A DNA stretch of 7,873 bases from Bifidobacterium breve (GCA_943325425.2 CALPPJ020000046.1:1-7873), one strand, 5' to 3'. Shown: positions 1-7,010, counted from the stretch's first letter. Made by a program: numbers and translations. The notes: a model not told the origin generated them from the letters alone.

Positions 1-575
1 AGGTTGACGACTCCGCCCTTGCTCGCGCAATAAGCAGCACTCCAAGGTGCGCCCATCAAGCCAGAAGTTGATGCGGTGTTCACAATGACTCCATCGCGAC
101 CAGTCTTGGCGTAGGTGTCAAGAAGATGGGGGAGCGCATAGCGAGTGACGTAGAACGTGCCATTGAGATTGACCGACACGATGCGATCAAACCACTCGGG
201 AGATTCTTCGTGGCTGTTCGCGAAGTGGCCGATACCCGCGATATTGCACACGATGTCAAGACCGCCAAGTGCCTTGGCAGCTTTGTTGACCACTTTCTCA
301 ACATCGACTGCCTTGGTGACATCAAGATCGTAGGCAGTTGCGTTGCCGCCGGCCTTTTTGATTTCAGCAGCAGTCTCTTTGGCCCCGCGAAGATCGGCCA
401 GTGCGAGTTGGGCACCTTCGGCAGCGAAACGAAGTGCAGTCGCGCGTCCGATTCCGGATCCGGCACCAGTGATAAAGACGCGCTGACCCTTTAAGCGCTT
501 ATAGGTAGGCGCTGGTTTGAGGGCGGCCTTCTTCGCCGGTGCTTTTTTGGCAGGTGCCTTTTTTGCTGTACTCAT
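1..575 (-). CDS. SDR-family NAD(P)-dependent oxidoreductase, C-terminus beyond window edge, with a lysine-rich N-terminal tail
   Basis: A classical short-chain dehydrogenase/reductase, probably oxidising or reducing a hydroxy/keto group on a pathway intermediate in the cytoplasm. The 191 visible residues hold the Rossmann motif TGAGSGIG (36-43), D61 at the end of beta-2 (favouring NAD over NADP), a CNIAG version of the NNAG motif (110-114), N136 in VNLNG, and the catalytic set S169, Y182 and K186 in YCASK. The reading frame runs off the left edge shortly after the YxxxK motif, so the C-terminal substrate-binding part is missing. Residues 1-29 precede the fold and include KKAPAKKAPAKKAA, a histone-H1-like basic repeat that SDRs normally lack. 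The start is the ATG at 575, which has a strong GGAGGAG ribosome site and overlaps the stop of the upstream ligase gene as ATGA. It is the third gene of operon A. The family is certain; the substrate is unknown. Confidence 0.93.
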   Translation of the reverse strand, partial: MSTAKKAPAKKAPAKKAALKPAPTYKRLKGQRVFITGAGSGIGRATALRFAAEGAQLALADLRGAKETAAEIKKAGGNATAYDLDVTKAVDVEKVVNKAAKALGGLDIVCNIAGIGHFANSHEESPEWFDRIVSVNLNGTFYVTRYALPHLLDTYAKTGRDGVIVNTASTSGLMGAPWSAAYCASKGGVVN

Positions 576-2134
576 GATGCTCCTCCGTAGGTAGCTCGTA
601 GATCTTTTTTGAGAACTTTTCCGCTGGGGTTGCGCGGAAGTGCGGTAACAATTTCGAGTTGTTCAGGAATCTTGTGCACTGAAAGTTGTGCGGTTTTCAA
701 AAAACTCACCATGTCGTCAAATGAAATTGTTGAATCTGGCTTACAGACGACAACTGCGCACGCACGTTCGCCGCTCTTCTCATCGGGTAAACCGATGACT
801 GCAGCATCGGCAATTGCGGGATGAGCGAACAGCAGGTCTTCAATTTCTTTGGCCGAAATGTTTTCGCCTTTGCGGATGATGATGTCTTTTAAGCGACCGG
901 TGATTGAGACGAATCCTTCAGCGTCAATGACTCCGAGGTCGCCAGTTCTGAACCAGCCATCTTCGTCAAATGCGTCGGCGTCAAGAGATGAATCTAAATA
1001 GCCCTGACACACCTGGCGACCCTTGACACGCAACTCGCCTTCTTCGCCGGGTGCACAAACGTGACCATCAATCACGGTACGTAATGTGACACCAGGGCAG
1101 GGACGACCGTCGGTGAGAGCTTTCTTCTCATCGGAATCATCAACATGAACCATGGTGTTGATAGGGGCTTCGGTCAGCCCCCATCCTCCAATGAGGGGTG
1201 CGCCAAATGCTTCCATCATTTCGGCGTTCAAAGTTTTTGGCTTGGGGGCACCGCCACCGTTAAAGATGCGGACATTGGGCAGTAGGCGTTCGCCGGCTGG
1301 GAGTTGGCGTTGAGCGTTGAGGTAGGTGAGCCAGAAAACAGTTCCGGCGCCGGCGCACGTGACGCCATTTTCTCCCAACCACTTCGGCGTGTTTGCTGGA
1401 TCGAAAGTTTCAACCATCAACAATTCAACGCCAGTCTGCATGGCATTGAAGAGCCACACCAGTCCACCGACGTGAGTGATAGGGAAGACCACGGCTGCTT
1501 TGTCGTCGGGGCCGACTTCCATGCTCCACTGCATACCGTCGTTCGCGGCCGACATGCTGTTGTCGCTGTGCTTGGCGCCTTTGGGATCGGCCGTCGTTCC
1601 TGAGGAATAAAAGAGCCAGCGCATTGCATCGAGGTCGGCACGATATGTGGGTAAACCAATTGCGTCAGGGTCAGCCTCGGGCAGGTCGGGGTCAACCACG
1701 ATGATCTCGACGTCTTGATCAAGCGTTGCGACAACTTCTTGAGCCATCGTCAAGTAATCAAAGCCACGGAAGATGTGCGGGACAATCAAGACCTTGCAGG
1801 TTGACTGCGTCGTGATGAACGTAACTTCACGATTGCGATAGATCGGCAGAATCGGATTTTGAATTGCACCTAGACGCGACAAAGCGCCAGTAAGAACAAG
1901 AGATTCAAAACGTGATGGAAGCACCCATGAAACATTGGTGTTTTCGGTGATTCCTTTTTGTGAAAGACCGGCGGCAACACGTTCGCACCAATTCTTGTAT
2001 TCGCCGTACGTCATCGTGCGACCGCGTTCGTCGAGAGCCATGCGTTTGTCGGGTGTTACTAAGGCACGCTCTGAGATGAGTTGCCAGAGAGTCTTGCCCT
2101 CTGTCTCGATCGTGCCGGCGATATGCGAAGTCAT
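572..2134 (-). CDS. Class I adenylate-forming acid-CoA ligase (cyclohexanecarboxylate-CoA ligase/AliA-like)
   Basis: Activates a carboxylic acid with ATP to an acyl-AMP and then to the CoA thioester. At 520 residues it is full length for the family. Motifs in order: phosphate loop YSSGTTADPKG (176-186), NGGGAPKPKT (292-301), GGWGLTEAP (316-324), D399 in RTGD (ATP ribose), R414 in GRLKD (hinge), and the C-terminal catalytic lysine K506 in PSGKVL. The ADPKG variant of the loop and the PILPIYRNRE and IFRGFD segments recall AliA-type cyclohexanecarboxylate ligases rather than long-chain FadD enzymes; this is recognition from memory, not a search. The start is the ATG at 2134, 18 nt after the stop of the alcohol dehydrogenase gene, with only a weak ribosome site (CGGAA about 8 nt away). 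Its stop overlaps the SDR start by four bases. All catalytic residues are present. The substrate is inferred to be a small or alicyclic acid. Confidence 0.95.
   Translation of the reverse strand: MTSHIAGTIETEGKTLWQLISERALVTPDKRMALDERGRTMTYGEYKNWCERVAAGLSQKGITENTNVSWVLPSRFESLVLTGALSRLGAIQNPILPIYRNREVTFITTQSTCKVLIVPHIFRGFDYLTMAQEVVATLDQDVEIIVVDPDLPEADPDAIGLPTYRADLDAMRWLFYSSGTTADPKGAKHSDNSMSAANDGMQWSMEVGPDDKAAVVFPITHVGGLVWLFNAMQTGVELLMVETFDPANTPKWLGENGVTCAGAGTVFWLTYLNAQRQLPAGERLLPNVRIFNGGGAPKPKTLNAEMMEAFGAPLIGGWGLTEAPINTMVHVDDSDEKKALTDGRPCPGVTLRTVIDGHVCAPGEEGELRVKGRQVCQGYLDSSLDADAFDEDGWFRTGDLGVIDAEGFVSITGRLKDIIIRKGENISAKEIEDLLFAHPAIADAAVIGLPDEKSGERACAVVVCKPDSTISFDDMVSFLKTAQLSVHKIPEQLEIVTALPRNPSGKVLKKDLRATYGGAS
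580..586 (-). promoter_or_regulatory. Ribosome binding site of the SDR gene, inside the ligase gene
   Basis: GGAGGAG on the minus strand lies 4 nt before the ATG at 575, within the last codons of the CoA ligase gene. Together with the ATGA stop/start overlap it fixes the SDR start, and so shows that the basic tail is translated. It also suggests translational coupling of the two genes. Confidence 0.8.
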
Positions 2135-2152
2135 TGTTGTGTATTCCGATTT

Positions 2153-3256
2153 CTAGAAAGTGATAACAGCTCGAGCGACAGTGCCACTCTCAAGGCCGTG
2201 TACTGCGTCTTCCCAATTAGCGATAGGGAAAGTGGCACTCACGAGTTCGTCAAGTAACACTTCGCCGCGGCGGTAAAGATCGATGATGTATGGAATGTCG
2301 CGCTGTGGACTAATTGTTCCGTAACGACATCCGATGATGCCACGATCGACTTGTGTCAGACGCGTGTACAGACCAGAGAATTCTGCGGTCTGACTAGTAA
2401 CGCCGATGACGACAACGGTGCCTTCCCAATCGAGGCATTCAAGAGCGTTGCGAGTGACTGCGGGATGAGCGACACAATCGAAAGCCCAATTAACTCCGCC
2501 GGCATTGAACGGTCCGCGGGGCATTGACTCGTTAAAGGGCATGATGGCGCCGACTTCGGCAATGACGTCGGCGGTGCGGCCATCTAAGAAGTGGGTCGCG
2601 CCGAACTGACGAGCGAGTGCTTCTTTTTCGGGAACAGTGTCAACCGCGATGATGGTGGTGGCGCCTTGCACCTTGAGGGCTTGGATGACGTTGAGTCCAA
2701 CGCCACCAACACCGAACACAAGTGCCGACTGTCCACGCTTGACATTGGCACGATTGAAAACCGCGCCCATACCGGTGACGACACCGCAACCAACAAGTGC
2801 TGCTGACGTGAGCGGAACATCTTTGGGGATCTTCACGCACTGCACATCGCGCACGAGAGTTTTCTCGGCGAACGCACTGGTGGCTGCAAAGTTGTAAATG
2901 GGGTCACCGTTCAATGTGAATGGTTGGCTCCAGTTGCCAAGGGTTGCTCGACACGCCGTTGGTCGACCGTCCATGCAGTACTGACAAAAACCACAAGCGG
3001 CAAGTGTGGCGATGATGACGTGGTCGCCGGGTTGTACATGGGTGACGGCATTGCCAACTTCGGCCACAACTCCGGCGGCCTCGTGGCCACACACGCCAGG
3101 AGAGGGAACGGGGTACATGCCGCTCATATATGAAATGTCGCTATGGCATAAGCCAGCTGCTGCAACCTGAACCACGACTTCTCGTGGGCCAGGAGCGCGA
3201 AGTGTGAGTCCGTCAACTAGTTCGGTTGTGGTCCCGTTGTAAACGATGCCCTTCAT
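2153..3256 (-). CDS. Zinc-dependent alcohol dehydrogenase (medium-chain family)
   Basis: Oxidises an alcohol (or reduces an aldehyde) with NAD in the cytoplasm; first gene of operon A. It has 367 residues from the chosen start, normal for the class III-like/AdhD branch. Catalytic zinc ligands are C37 (GLCHSD), H58 (GHEAAG) and C157 (GCGVVTG). The structural zinc is held by C88, C91, C94 and C102 in the expected CxxCxxCx7C spacing. The nucleotide site is GVGGVG (182-187), with D206 ending beta-2, which indicates NAD. The start is the ATG at 3256, preceded by GAGGGGG six bases away; an in-frame TTG at 3271 would place that ribosome site inside the gene and is rejected. The CRYGTISPQRDIP segment (310-322) and overall length match actinobacterial aldehyde/alcohol dehydrogenases of the NDMA-type or AdhD group. 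In context it may make an aldehyde that is later converted to the acid used by the next gene's ligase. That link is inference. Confidence 0.95.
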   Translation of the reverse strand: MKGIVYNGTTTELVDGLTLRAPGPREVVVQVAAAGLCHSDISYMSGMYPVPSPGVCGHEAAGVVAEVGNAVTHVQPGDHVIIATLAACGFCQYCMDGRPTACRATLGNWSQPFTLNGDPIYNFAATSAFAEKTLVRDVQCVKIPKDVPLTSAALVGCGVVTGMGAVFNRANVKRGQSALVFGVGGVGLNVIQALKVQGATTIIAVDTVPEKEALARQFGATHFLDGRTADVIAEVGAIMPFNESMPRGPFNAGGVNWAFDCVAHPAVTRNALECLDWEGTVVVIGVTSQTAEFSGLYTRLTQVDRGIIGCRYGTISPQRDIPYIIDLYRRGEVLLDELVSATFPIANWEDAVHGLESGTVARAVITF

Positions 3257-3262
3257 GGAATT

Positions 3263-3269
3263 CCCCCTC
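3263..3269 (-). promoter_or_regulatory. Ribosome binding site of the alcohol dehydrogenase gene
   Basis: GAGGGGG on the minus strand ends six bases before the ATG at 3256. This spacing decides the start and rules out the in-frame TTG start 15 nt upstream. Confidence 0.8.
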
Positions 3270-3282
3270 AAACAGTGAACGA

Positions 3283-3311
3283 ACTCTAGTGCAGCGACCC
3301 CGAAAATCTGA
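3283..3311 (-). promoter_or_regulatory. Predicted promoter of operon A (alcohol dehydrogenase, ligase, SDR)
   Basis: A TAGAGT box (3288-3283, minus strand) fits the actinobacterial TANNNT -10 pattern. It would start transcription near 3276, giving a short leader that contains the ribosome site. The -35 position at a 17-nt spacer falls at 3306-3311, where the sequence is only a weak match (TCAGAT), and it lies on the palindrome at 3307-3323. This is a pattern match without experimental support. Confidence 0.45.
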
Positions 3312-3323
3312 CGGTGAGTCAGA
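3307..3323. promoter_or_regulatory. Palindromic operator, copy 1 (TCTGAC-N5-GTCAGA)
   Basis: Perfect 6-bp inverted arms separated by GGTGA, in the divergent region between the alcohol dehydrogenase and dioxygenase genes. The identical arms with the same 5-nt spacing recur at 6989-7005 in the only other substantial intergenic region. It overlaps the predicted -35 of operon A and is centred about 62 nt upstream of the dioxygenase start. The form (two-fold symmetric, about 17 bp) suits a dimeric helix-turn-helix repressor such as a TetR-family protein; the protein is not in the window. The longer, perfect symmetry of copy 2 supports a real binding site. Confidence 0.75.
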
Positions 3324-3364
3324 AAGGTTGGTAAATGGGTCTTTTCTTGTGGAGAGAGGCGTTG

Positions 3365-3370
3365 TACGGT
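3365..3370 (+). promoter_or_regulatory. Predicted -10 box of the dioxygenase gene (leaderless transcript)
   Basis: TACGGT lies exactly 6 nt before the ATG at 3377, the spacing expected if transcription begins at the start codon. The same arrangement (TACGCT, 6 nt, ATG) precedes the oxidoreductase gene at 7055. No convincing -35 hexamer at 16-18 nt is visible. It supports the 3377 start over the in-frame ATG at 3335. Confidence 0.5.
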
Positions 3371-3376
3371 GCACTC

Positions 3377-4198
3377 ATGACCAATTTGATTTCCGGCTCA
3401 AAGATAGAGATTTCGCCACTTCCAGGTGCCCTGGGGGCTGTGGTGGAAGGTCTTGAGGTGGCCAAACTCAGCGATGAGGCGCTTGGCGAAATTGCCGTTG
3501 ATCTGAAGGCGGCTTGGGCGCAACATTTGGTGCTGTTTTTCCCGGGTGCCAACTTGTCGCCAGCTGACCAAATGCGGATGGCTCGGCTCTTCGGAAACCA
3601 CATTGCTGCGACGACCGAGGCAGGTGGCGACTATCGCAACGCTCCGTCTTTGCGCGACGAGGGTTTCCCCGAGATTTTGGTGTTGGACACTGAACTCAAA
3701 CTTGATCCACGTCAGACCGCGGTGTGGCATACCGATGTCACGTTCACTGACAACCCGCCGATCGGATCAATGTTCGTGATGGAGATTGCCACTTCGTCGG
3801 GCGGTGACACCATGTGGTCCAACCAAATTAAGGCCTTCAATTCTTTGAGTCAGCCCATTCAAGATTTCATCAGCGGACTCGATGCCATGCATGGCCGTCC
3901 ACCAATGACCGGAACCGCGGTTCACCCAATGGTTCGGGAACATCATGTGACCGGAGAGAAGGCATTGTTTGTCAATCGCGGATGGACGAACTCGATTGTC
4001 GGCTTGAAGTCGCTCGAGAGCATGCACCTCCTTGAGGTCATCAACCAAACCGCTGAACGCCCCGAGTTGCAAATCAGATGGAAGTGGACATCGGGCGATG
4101 CAGCGCTGTGGGATAACCGTTACACAATGCACTACGCGTTGAATGATTACCGCGGGCAACGCCGCAGGGCTCGCCGTGCCACGATTTACAACGTGTAA
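3377..4198 (+). CDS. TauD/TfdA-family Fe(II)/2-oxoglutarate-dependent dioxygenase
   Basis: Couples oxidative decarboxylation of 2-oxoglutarate to hydroxylation of a substrate, often followed by release of a sulfonate, sulfate or ether group in this family. It has 273 residues, a usual length. The iron triad is H118 and D120 (WHTD) and H252 (MHYALNDY). R267 (RRAT) aligns with the 2-oxoglutarate-binding R270 of E. coli TauD, and R263 with its R266. The N-terminal PLPGALGAVVEGLE is the usual opening of the fold. The start is taken as the ATG at 3377, by family convention and the leaderless -10 box. The in-frame ATG at 3335, with AAAGG upstream, would add 14 unusual residues and remains possible. 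The gene diverges from operon A across a shared operator region, and its stop directly touches the stop of the FadD3-like gene. Substrate not determinable. Confidence 0.93.
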   Translation: MTNLISGSKIEISPLPGALGAVVEGLEVAKLSDEALGEIAVDLKAAWAQHLVLFFPGANLSPADQMRMARLFGNHIAATTEAGGDYRNAPSLRDEGFPEILVLDTELKLDPRQTAVWHTDVTFTDNPPIGSMFVMEIATSSGGDTMWSNQIKAFNSLSQPIQDFISGLDAMHGRPPMTGTAVHPMVREHHVTGEKALFVNRGWTNSIVGLKSLESMHLLEVINQTAERPELQIRWKWTSGDAALWDNRYTMHYALNDYRGQRRRARRATIYNV

Positions 4199-5755
4199 TC
4201 AGTTAATAAAATTGCGGAGTTCGTATTTGAGAACTTTGCCGCTGGCATTGGTTGGTAAAGCATCAAGAAACGTGATGTGTCGCGGAACCTTGTAGTTCGC
4301 CATTCGATTGCGGCCCCAGTTGAATAGCTGATCTGCATCAATTTTTTGATCATGGCGCAATACAACGAAGGCATGTCCAACTTCGCCCATTCGTTCATCA
4401 GGTTGTCCGACAATGGCAACTTGGGCAATTGCGGGATGATTCATGAATTCGTTTTCAATTTCTGCCGGGTATGCATTGAAGCCCCCGACGATGAACATGT
4501 CTTTGAGTCGATCGGTGATCGTGACGTATCCATGTTCATTCATGACACCGATGTCGCCGGTGTGTAGCCAACCATCAGCATCAATTGTTTGTGCCGTGGC
4601 TTCGGGATCTGCAAAGTATCCAGGCATCACGTTGTAGCCGCGGCAGACGATCTCGCCAGATAGTCCAAGTGCTACTTCAAGATTGTTTTCATCAACGATT
4701 CGAACTTCAACATCAGTAATGGCCCGACCACTTGTCGTTGAAATAGTGACTGGATCATCTTCGGCGCGACACATTGTGACGGTACCCGTTGATTCGGTGA
4801 GGCCGTACGCAGTCAAGATCACCTCGAAATTCAATTCATCACGCATGCGTTTGATCATCTCAACGGGAACCGCAGCAGCACCAGTGACTGCGAGACGCAA
4901 CGATGACAGATCAAATCTGGCTCGATCTGGGTGATTGAGAATACTGAGGTACAAAGTTGGTGGGCCAGGTAATGCGGAGATCTGTTCGTCGCTGATCTTG
5001 TTCAGAACCGAGGGGATGTCAAAGACGGGGACTGGCAACATTGTGGTTCCACGCAATAAACACGCGAGGAAACCAGCTTTATAGCCAAAGGTGTGAAAGA
5101 ACGGATTGACAATGAGATAGCGGTCTGTGTCGTTGAGTCCAACAATTTCGGACCATTCAAGGAAGACGCGAATGGTTTGGTCGTGGAGCGACATGACACC
5201 TTTTGGTTTTCCGGTCGTTCCAGAGGTGAAGATGATGTCGCACAGATCGTCGGGCCGTACTTCTAATTCGCGGACGTGCACTTCTTCAAGTGAAGTCTTT
5301 GACCCACCTGACATGAATTCAGCCCACGATCGACTGCCGTGATCAACTGCGCCCGAAATGACGACGATGTGTGAGAGGCACTGTGGGGATGAGCCACTTT
5401 GTTGTAACTCGTTGACGTAGTTAGTACCCAGAAAATCGTTGCAGCAGAAGAGAAATTCGGCACCACTTCGTTCAATAACGTAAGCAGCCTCATGGCCTTT
5501 GAAGCGTGTGTTGATTGGAACTAAAACTCCACCAACTAGTTGAGCGCCAAGCGCAGCAAAAATCCATTCAGCGCTATTGGGTGCCCAAATGGCGACGCGA
5601 TCGCCATGCTTCAGACCTTGCGCAATGAAGGCGCGAGACGCCGATTCAATTTCGTGGACGACTTCAATGAAAGACCAACGTCGTGAGCCGTCAACTAATG
5701 CTTCTCGTTCACCGAAATGTGCGGCTGCCCGCACTACTTGCGGGATAGTTAACAC
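4199..5755 (-). CDS. FadD3-like acyl-CoA synthetase
   Basis: ATP-dependent acid-CoA ligase, 518 residues, complete. Motifs: FTSGTTGKPKG (176-186), VNPFFHTFGYKAG (216-228), AVTGAAAVP (289-297), AYGLTES (316-322), D401 in HTGD, R416 in DRLKD, and K507 in ASGKVL. The VNPFFH-FGYKAG, LPGPPT and TMCRAEDD-VTI-TT segments closely recall mycobacterial FadD3, which activates the indanedione propanoate (HIP) left after cholesterol side-chain and A/B-ring removal. This is recognition from memory, so the activity on HIP or a similar bicyclic acid is inference. The start is a GTG at 5755, two bases after the upstream gene's TAA. No ribosome site is visible and no in-frame ATG lies nearby, so reinitiation or coupling is likely. 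It is the second gene of operon B. It belongs to a different subfamily from the ligase at 572-2134, so the two probably act on different acids. Confidence 0.94.
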   Translation of the reverse strand: MLTIPQVVRAAAHFGEREALVDGSRRWSFIEVVHEIESASRAFIAQGLKHGDRVAIWAPNSAEWIFAALGAQLVGGVLVPINTRFKGHEAAYVIERSGAEFLFCCNDFLGTNYVNELQQSGSSPQCLSHIVVISGAVDHGSRSWAEFMSGGSKTSLEEVHVRELEVRPDDLCDIIFTSGTTGKPKGVMSLHDQTIRVFLEWSEIVGLNDTDRYLIVNPFFHTFGYKAGFLACLLRGTTMLPVPVFDIPSVLNKISDEQISALPGPPTLYLSILNHPDRARFDLSSLRLAVTGAAAVPVEMIKRMRDELNFEVILTAYGLTESTGTVTMCRAEDDPVTISTTSGRAITDVEVRIVDENNLEVALGLSGEIVCRGYNVMPGYFADPEATAQTIDADGWLHTGDIGVMNEHGYVTITDRLKDMFIVGGFNAYPAEIENEFMNHPAIAQVAIVGQPDERMGEVGHAFVVLRHDQKIDADQLFNWGRNRMANYKVPRHITFLDALPTNASGKVLKYELRNFIN

Positions 5756-5757
5756 AA

Positions 5758-6966
5758 TTACTTGAGGTGCGTAATGCTGAGCATCTTGATGGCGTTGCCG
5801 CGCATCAACTTGTACACAACTTCATCGCTGAGGTGGTGGGTCTGCTCGGCAGCAATCTTGGCGGTGTGTGGCCACGTTGAATCTGAGTGCGGGTAGTCGC
5901 ATTCGAAGGTGACGTTGTCGACACCGATTTCTTCAAGTGAACGCAAGCCGTGCGGGTCATCAAAATAGCAACCGTAGATGTGCTTTTTGAACAATTCGCT
6001 CGGTGGAACCAAGACCTTGTCGGCGATGCCACCCCAACCACGATTCTCTTCCCACACATTGTTAGCGCGCTCGAGGATGTACGGAATCCAACCGATCTGG
6101 CCTTCGCTGTATGCGATTTTGAGATTGGGGAATTCGGTGAACACACCACTCATCAACCAGTCGACCATGCTGAAGCAGCAGTTCGCGAAGGTGAGTGTTG
6201 AGCCAACAGCCGCCGGCGCGTCTGGTGACGTGCTCGGCATCTTTGAGCCTGAACCAATGTGCATGTTGATGGTGGTTGCAGTTTCGTTACATGCCTCGAA
6301 GAACGGCTTCCAGTAACCATCTTTGTCGTGGATGCTGGGCAGTCCGAGGTTGGTGGGAATCTCGCTAAAGCACACTGCATGAACTCCGCGAGCAGCGTTG
6401 CGACGAACTTCAGCAGCAGCAGCTACCGGATCCCACAACGGAACGATGCACAACGGCAACATGCGTCCGCCTGATTCGCCACACCATTCTTCAACCATCC
6501 AGTCGTTGTACGCACGTACACACAACATGGCGAGTTCTTTATCTTTGGCTTCGTAGAAAGTCTGTCCGCAGAATCGTGGGAACGTGGGGAAGCACAATGA
6601 AGCTTCGATACCAGCGGTGTCCATGTCTTCAAGACGTTCTTTGAGTTTGTAACTACCTTGACGCATTTCGTCATAGGTGATGCCAGCCAAGATCACTTCG
6701 TCACGTGAAAAACCAACTGCGGTGTCGAGACGAGTGAGAGGACGACGGAGGTCTTCATAGAGCCACCAATCGGCCAACGGACCTTCATCGCCTTTTTCGC
6801 CGGGGATTGCGGTGAAGGTTCCGCCGACGAATGTCATCAACTTCACGGGAAGGCGATGGATTCGTGGTCCGACGTCGGCGTACTTCGAGGGAAGACGGTC
6901 TGACCAGACAGTCGCTGGTTCAGTGATGTGGTCGTCGACCGAGATGATTTTGGGCAATTCACGCAT
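5758..6966 (-). CDS. Amidohydrolase-2 family metal-dependent hydrolase (TIM barrel)
   Basis: Member of the amidohydrolase-related family that includes ACMSD-like decarboxylases and C-C or C-N hydrolases; probably cytoplasmic. It has 402 residues. Family signatures: the opening VDDHITEP (10-17) with D11 and H13 as likely metal ligands, H236 in MHIGSGS, the segment AYSEGQIGW (285-293) near the end of a barrel strand, and D357 in ECDYPHSDSTWP (355-366), the usual late acidic ligand. The start is the ATG at 6966, which gives the family's normal N-terminus. It has GGAG three bases upstream and a TACCCT box 7 nt upstream. The in-frame TTG at 7017 would add 17 residues translated from the palindrome and is rejected. 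First gene of operon B, two bases from the FadD3-like gene. The reaction may be ring hydrolysis or decarboxylation in the pathway; this is not determined by the sequence. Confidence 0.92.
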   Translation of the reverse strand: MRELPKIISVDDHITEPATVWSDRLPSKYADVGPRIHRLPVKLMTFVGGTFTAIPGEKGDEGPLADWWLYEDLRRPLTRLDTAVGFSRDEVILAGITYDEMRQGSYKLKERLEDMDTAGIEASLCFPTFPRFCGQTFYEAKDKELAMLCVRAYNDWMVEEWCGESGGRMLPLCIVPLWDPVAAAAEVRRNAARGVHAVCFSEIPTNLGLPSIHDKDGYWKPFFEACNETATTINMHIGSGSKMPSTSPDAPAAVGSTLTFANCCFSMVDWLMSGVFTEFPNLKIAYSEGQIGWIPYILERANNVWEENRGWGGIADKVLVPPSELFKKHIYGCYFDDPHGLRSLEEIGVDNVTFECDYPHSDSTWPHTAKIAAEQTHHLSDEVVYKLMRGNAIKMLSITHLK

Positions 6967-6973
6967 GGCTCCG

Positions 6974-6979
6974 AGGGTA
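6974..6979 (-). promoter_or_regulatory. Predicted -10 box of operon B (amidohydrolase, FadD3-like ligase)
   Basis: TACCCT (minus strand) ends 7 nt before the ATG at 6966 and fits a TANNNT -10 with transcription starting at or next to the start codon. The -35 position (about 6997-7002 at a 17-nt spacer) lies in the middle of the palindrome at 6984-7010, so a protein bound there should block this promoter. Confidence 0.5.
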
Positions 6980-6983
6980 GCAC

Positions 6984-7010
6984 CAGAATCTGACGCCGCG
7001 TCAGATTCTG
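6984..7010. promoter_or_regulatory. Perfect 27-bp palindromic operator, copy 2
   Basis: Two 13-base arms (left arm CAGAATCTGACGC) around a single central C at 6997, with no mismatch. Its core at 6989-7005 is TCTGAC-N5-GTCAGA, identical in arms and spacing to 3307-3323. It begins five bases upstream of the -10 box of operon B and is centred 58 nt upstream of the LLM oxidoreductase start, so it could control both divergent transcripts. It lies before the genes rather than after them and lacks a T-run, which argues against a terminator. Confidence 0.82.

Noticed and set aside
126..494. 122-codon open frame on the plus strand and a 128-codon one on the minus strand (80-466)
   Set aside because: Both are other-frame readings of the SDR gene, whose motifs are intact from 575 to the left edge.
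2355..2394. Half-sites GTCAGA (2355-2360) and TCTGAC (2389-2394) inside the alcohol dehydrogenase gene
   Set aside because: The order is reversed relative to the operator and the spacing is 28 nt, so they do not form the same palindrome; likely chance.
3254..3271. TTG start at 3271 for the alcohol dehydrogenase
   Set aside because: The GAGGGGG ribosome site would lie inside the gene; the ATG at 3256 has ideal spacing and gives the normal family N-terminus.
3767..4159. 130-codon open frame antisense to the dioxygenase gene
   Set aside because: It overlaps the iron-binding coding region of a well-supported gene and shows no family signature or ribosome site.
4219..4236. Possible terminator hairpin (AGTTC ... 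GAACT) just after the convergent stops
   Set aside because: Only 5-bp arms with an 8-nt loop and no T-run, inside conserved ligase coding sequence; too weak to call.
6984..7010. The palindrome as a transcription terminator
   Set aside because: It sits upstream of two divergent starts, has no flanking T-run, and its core is repeated in the other promoter region.
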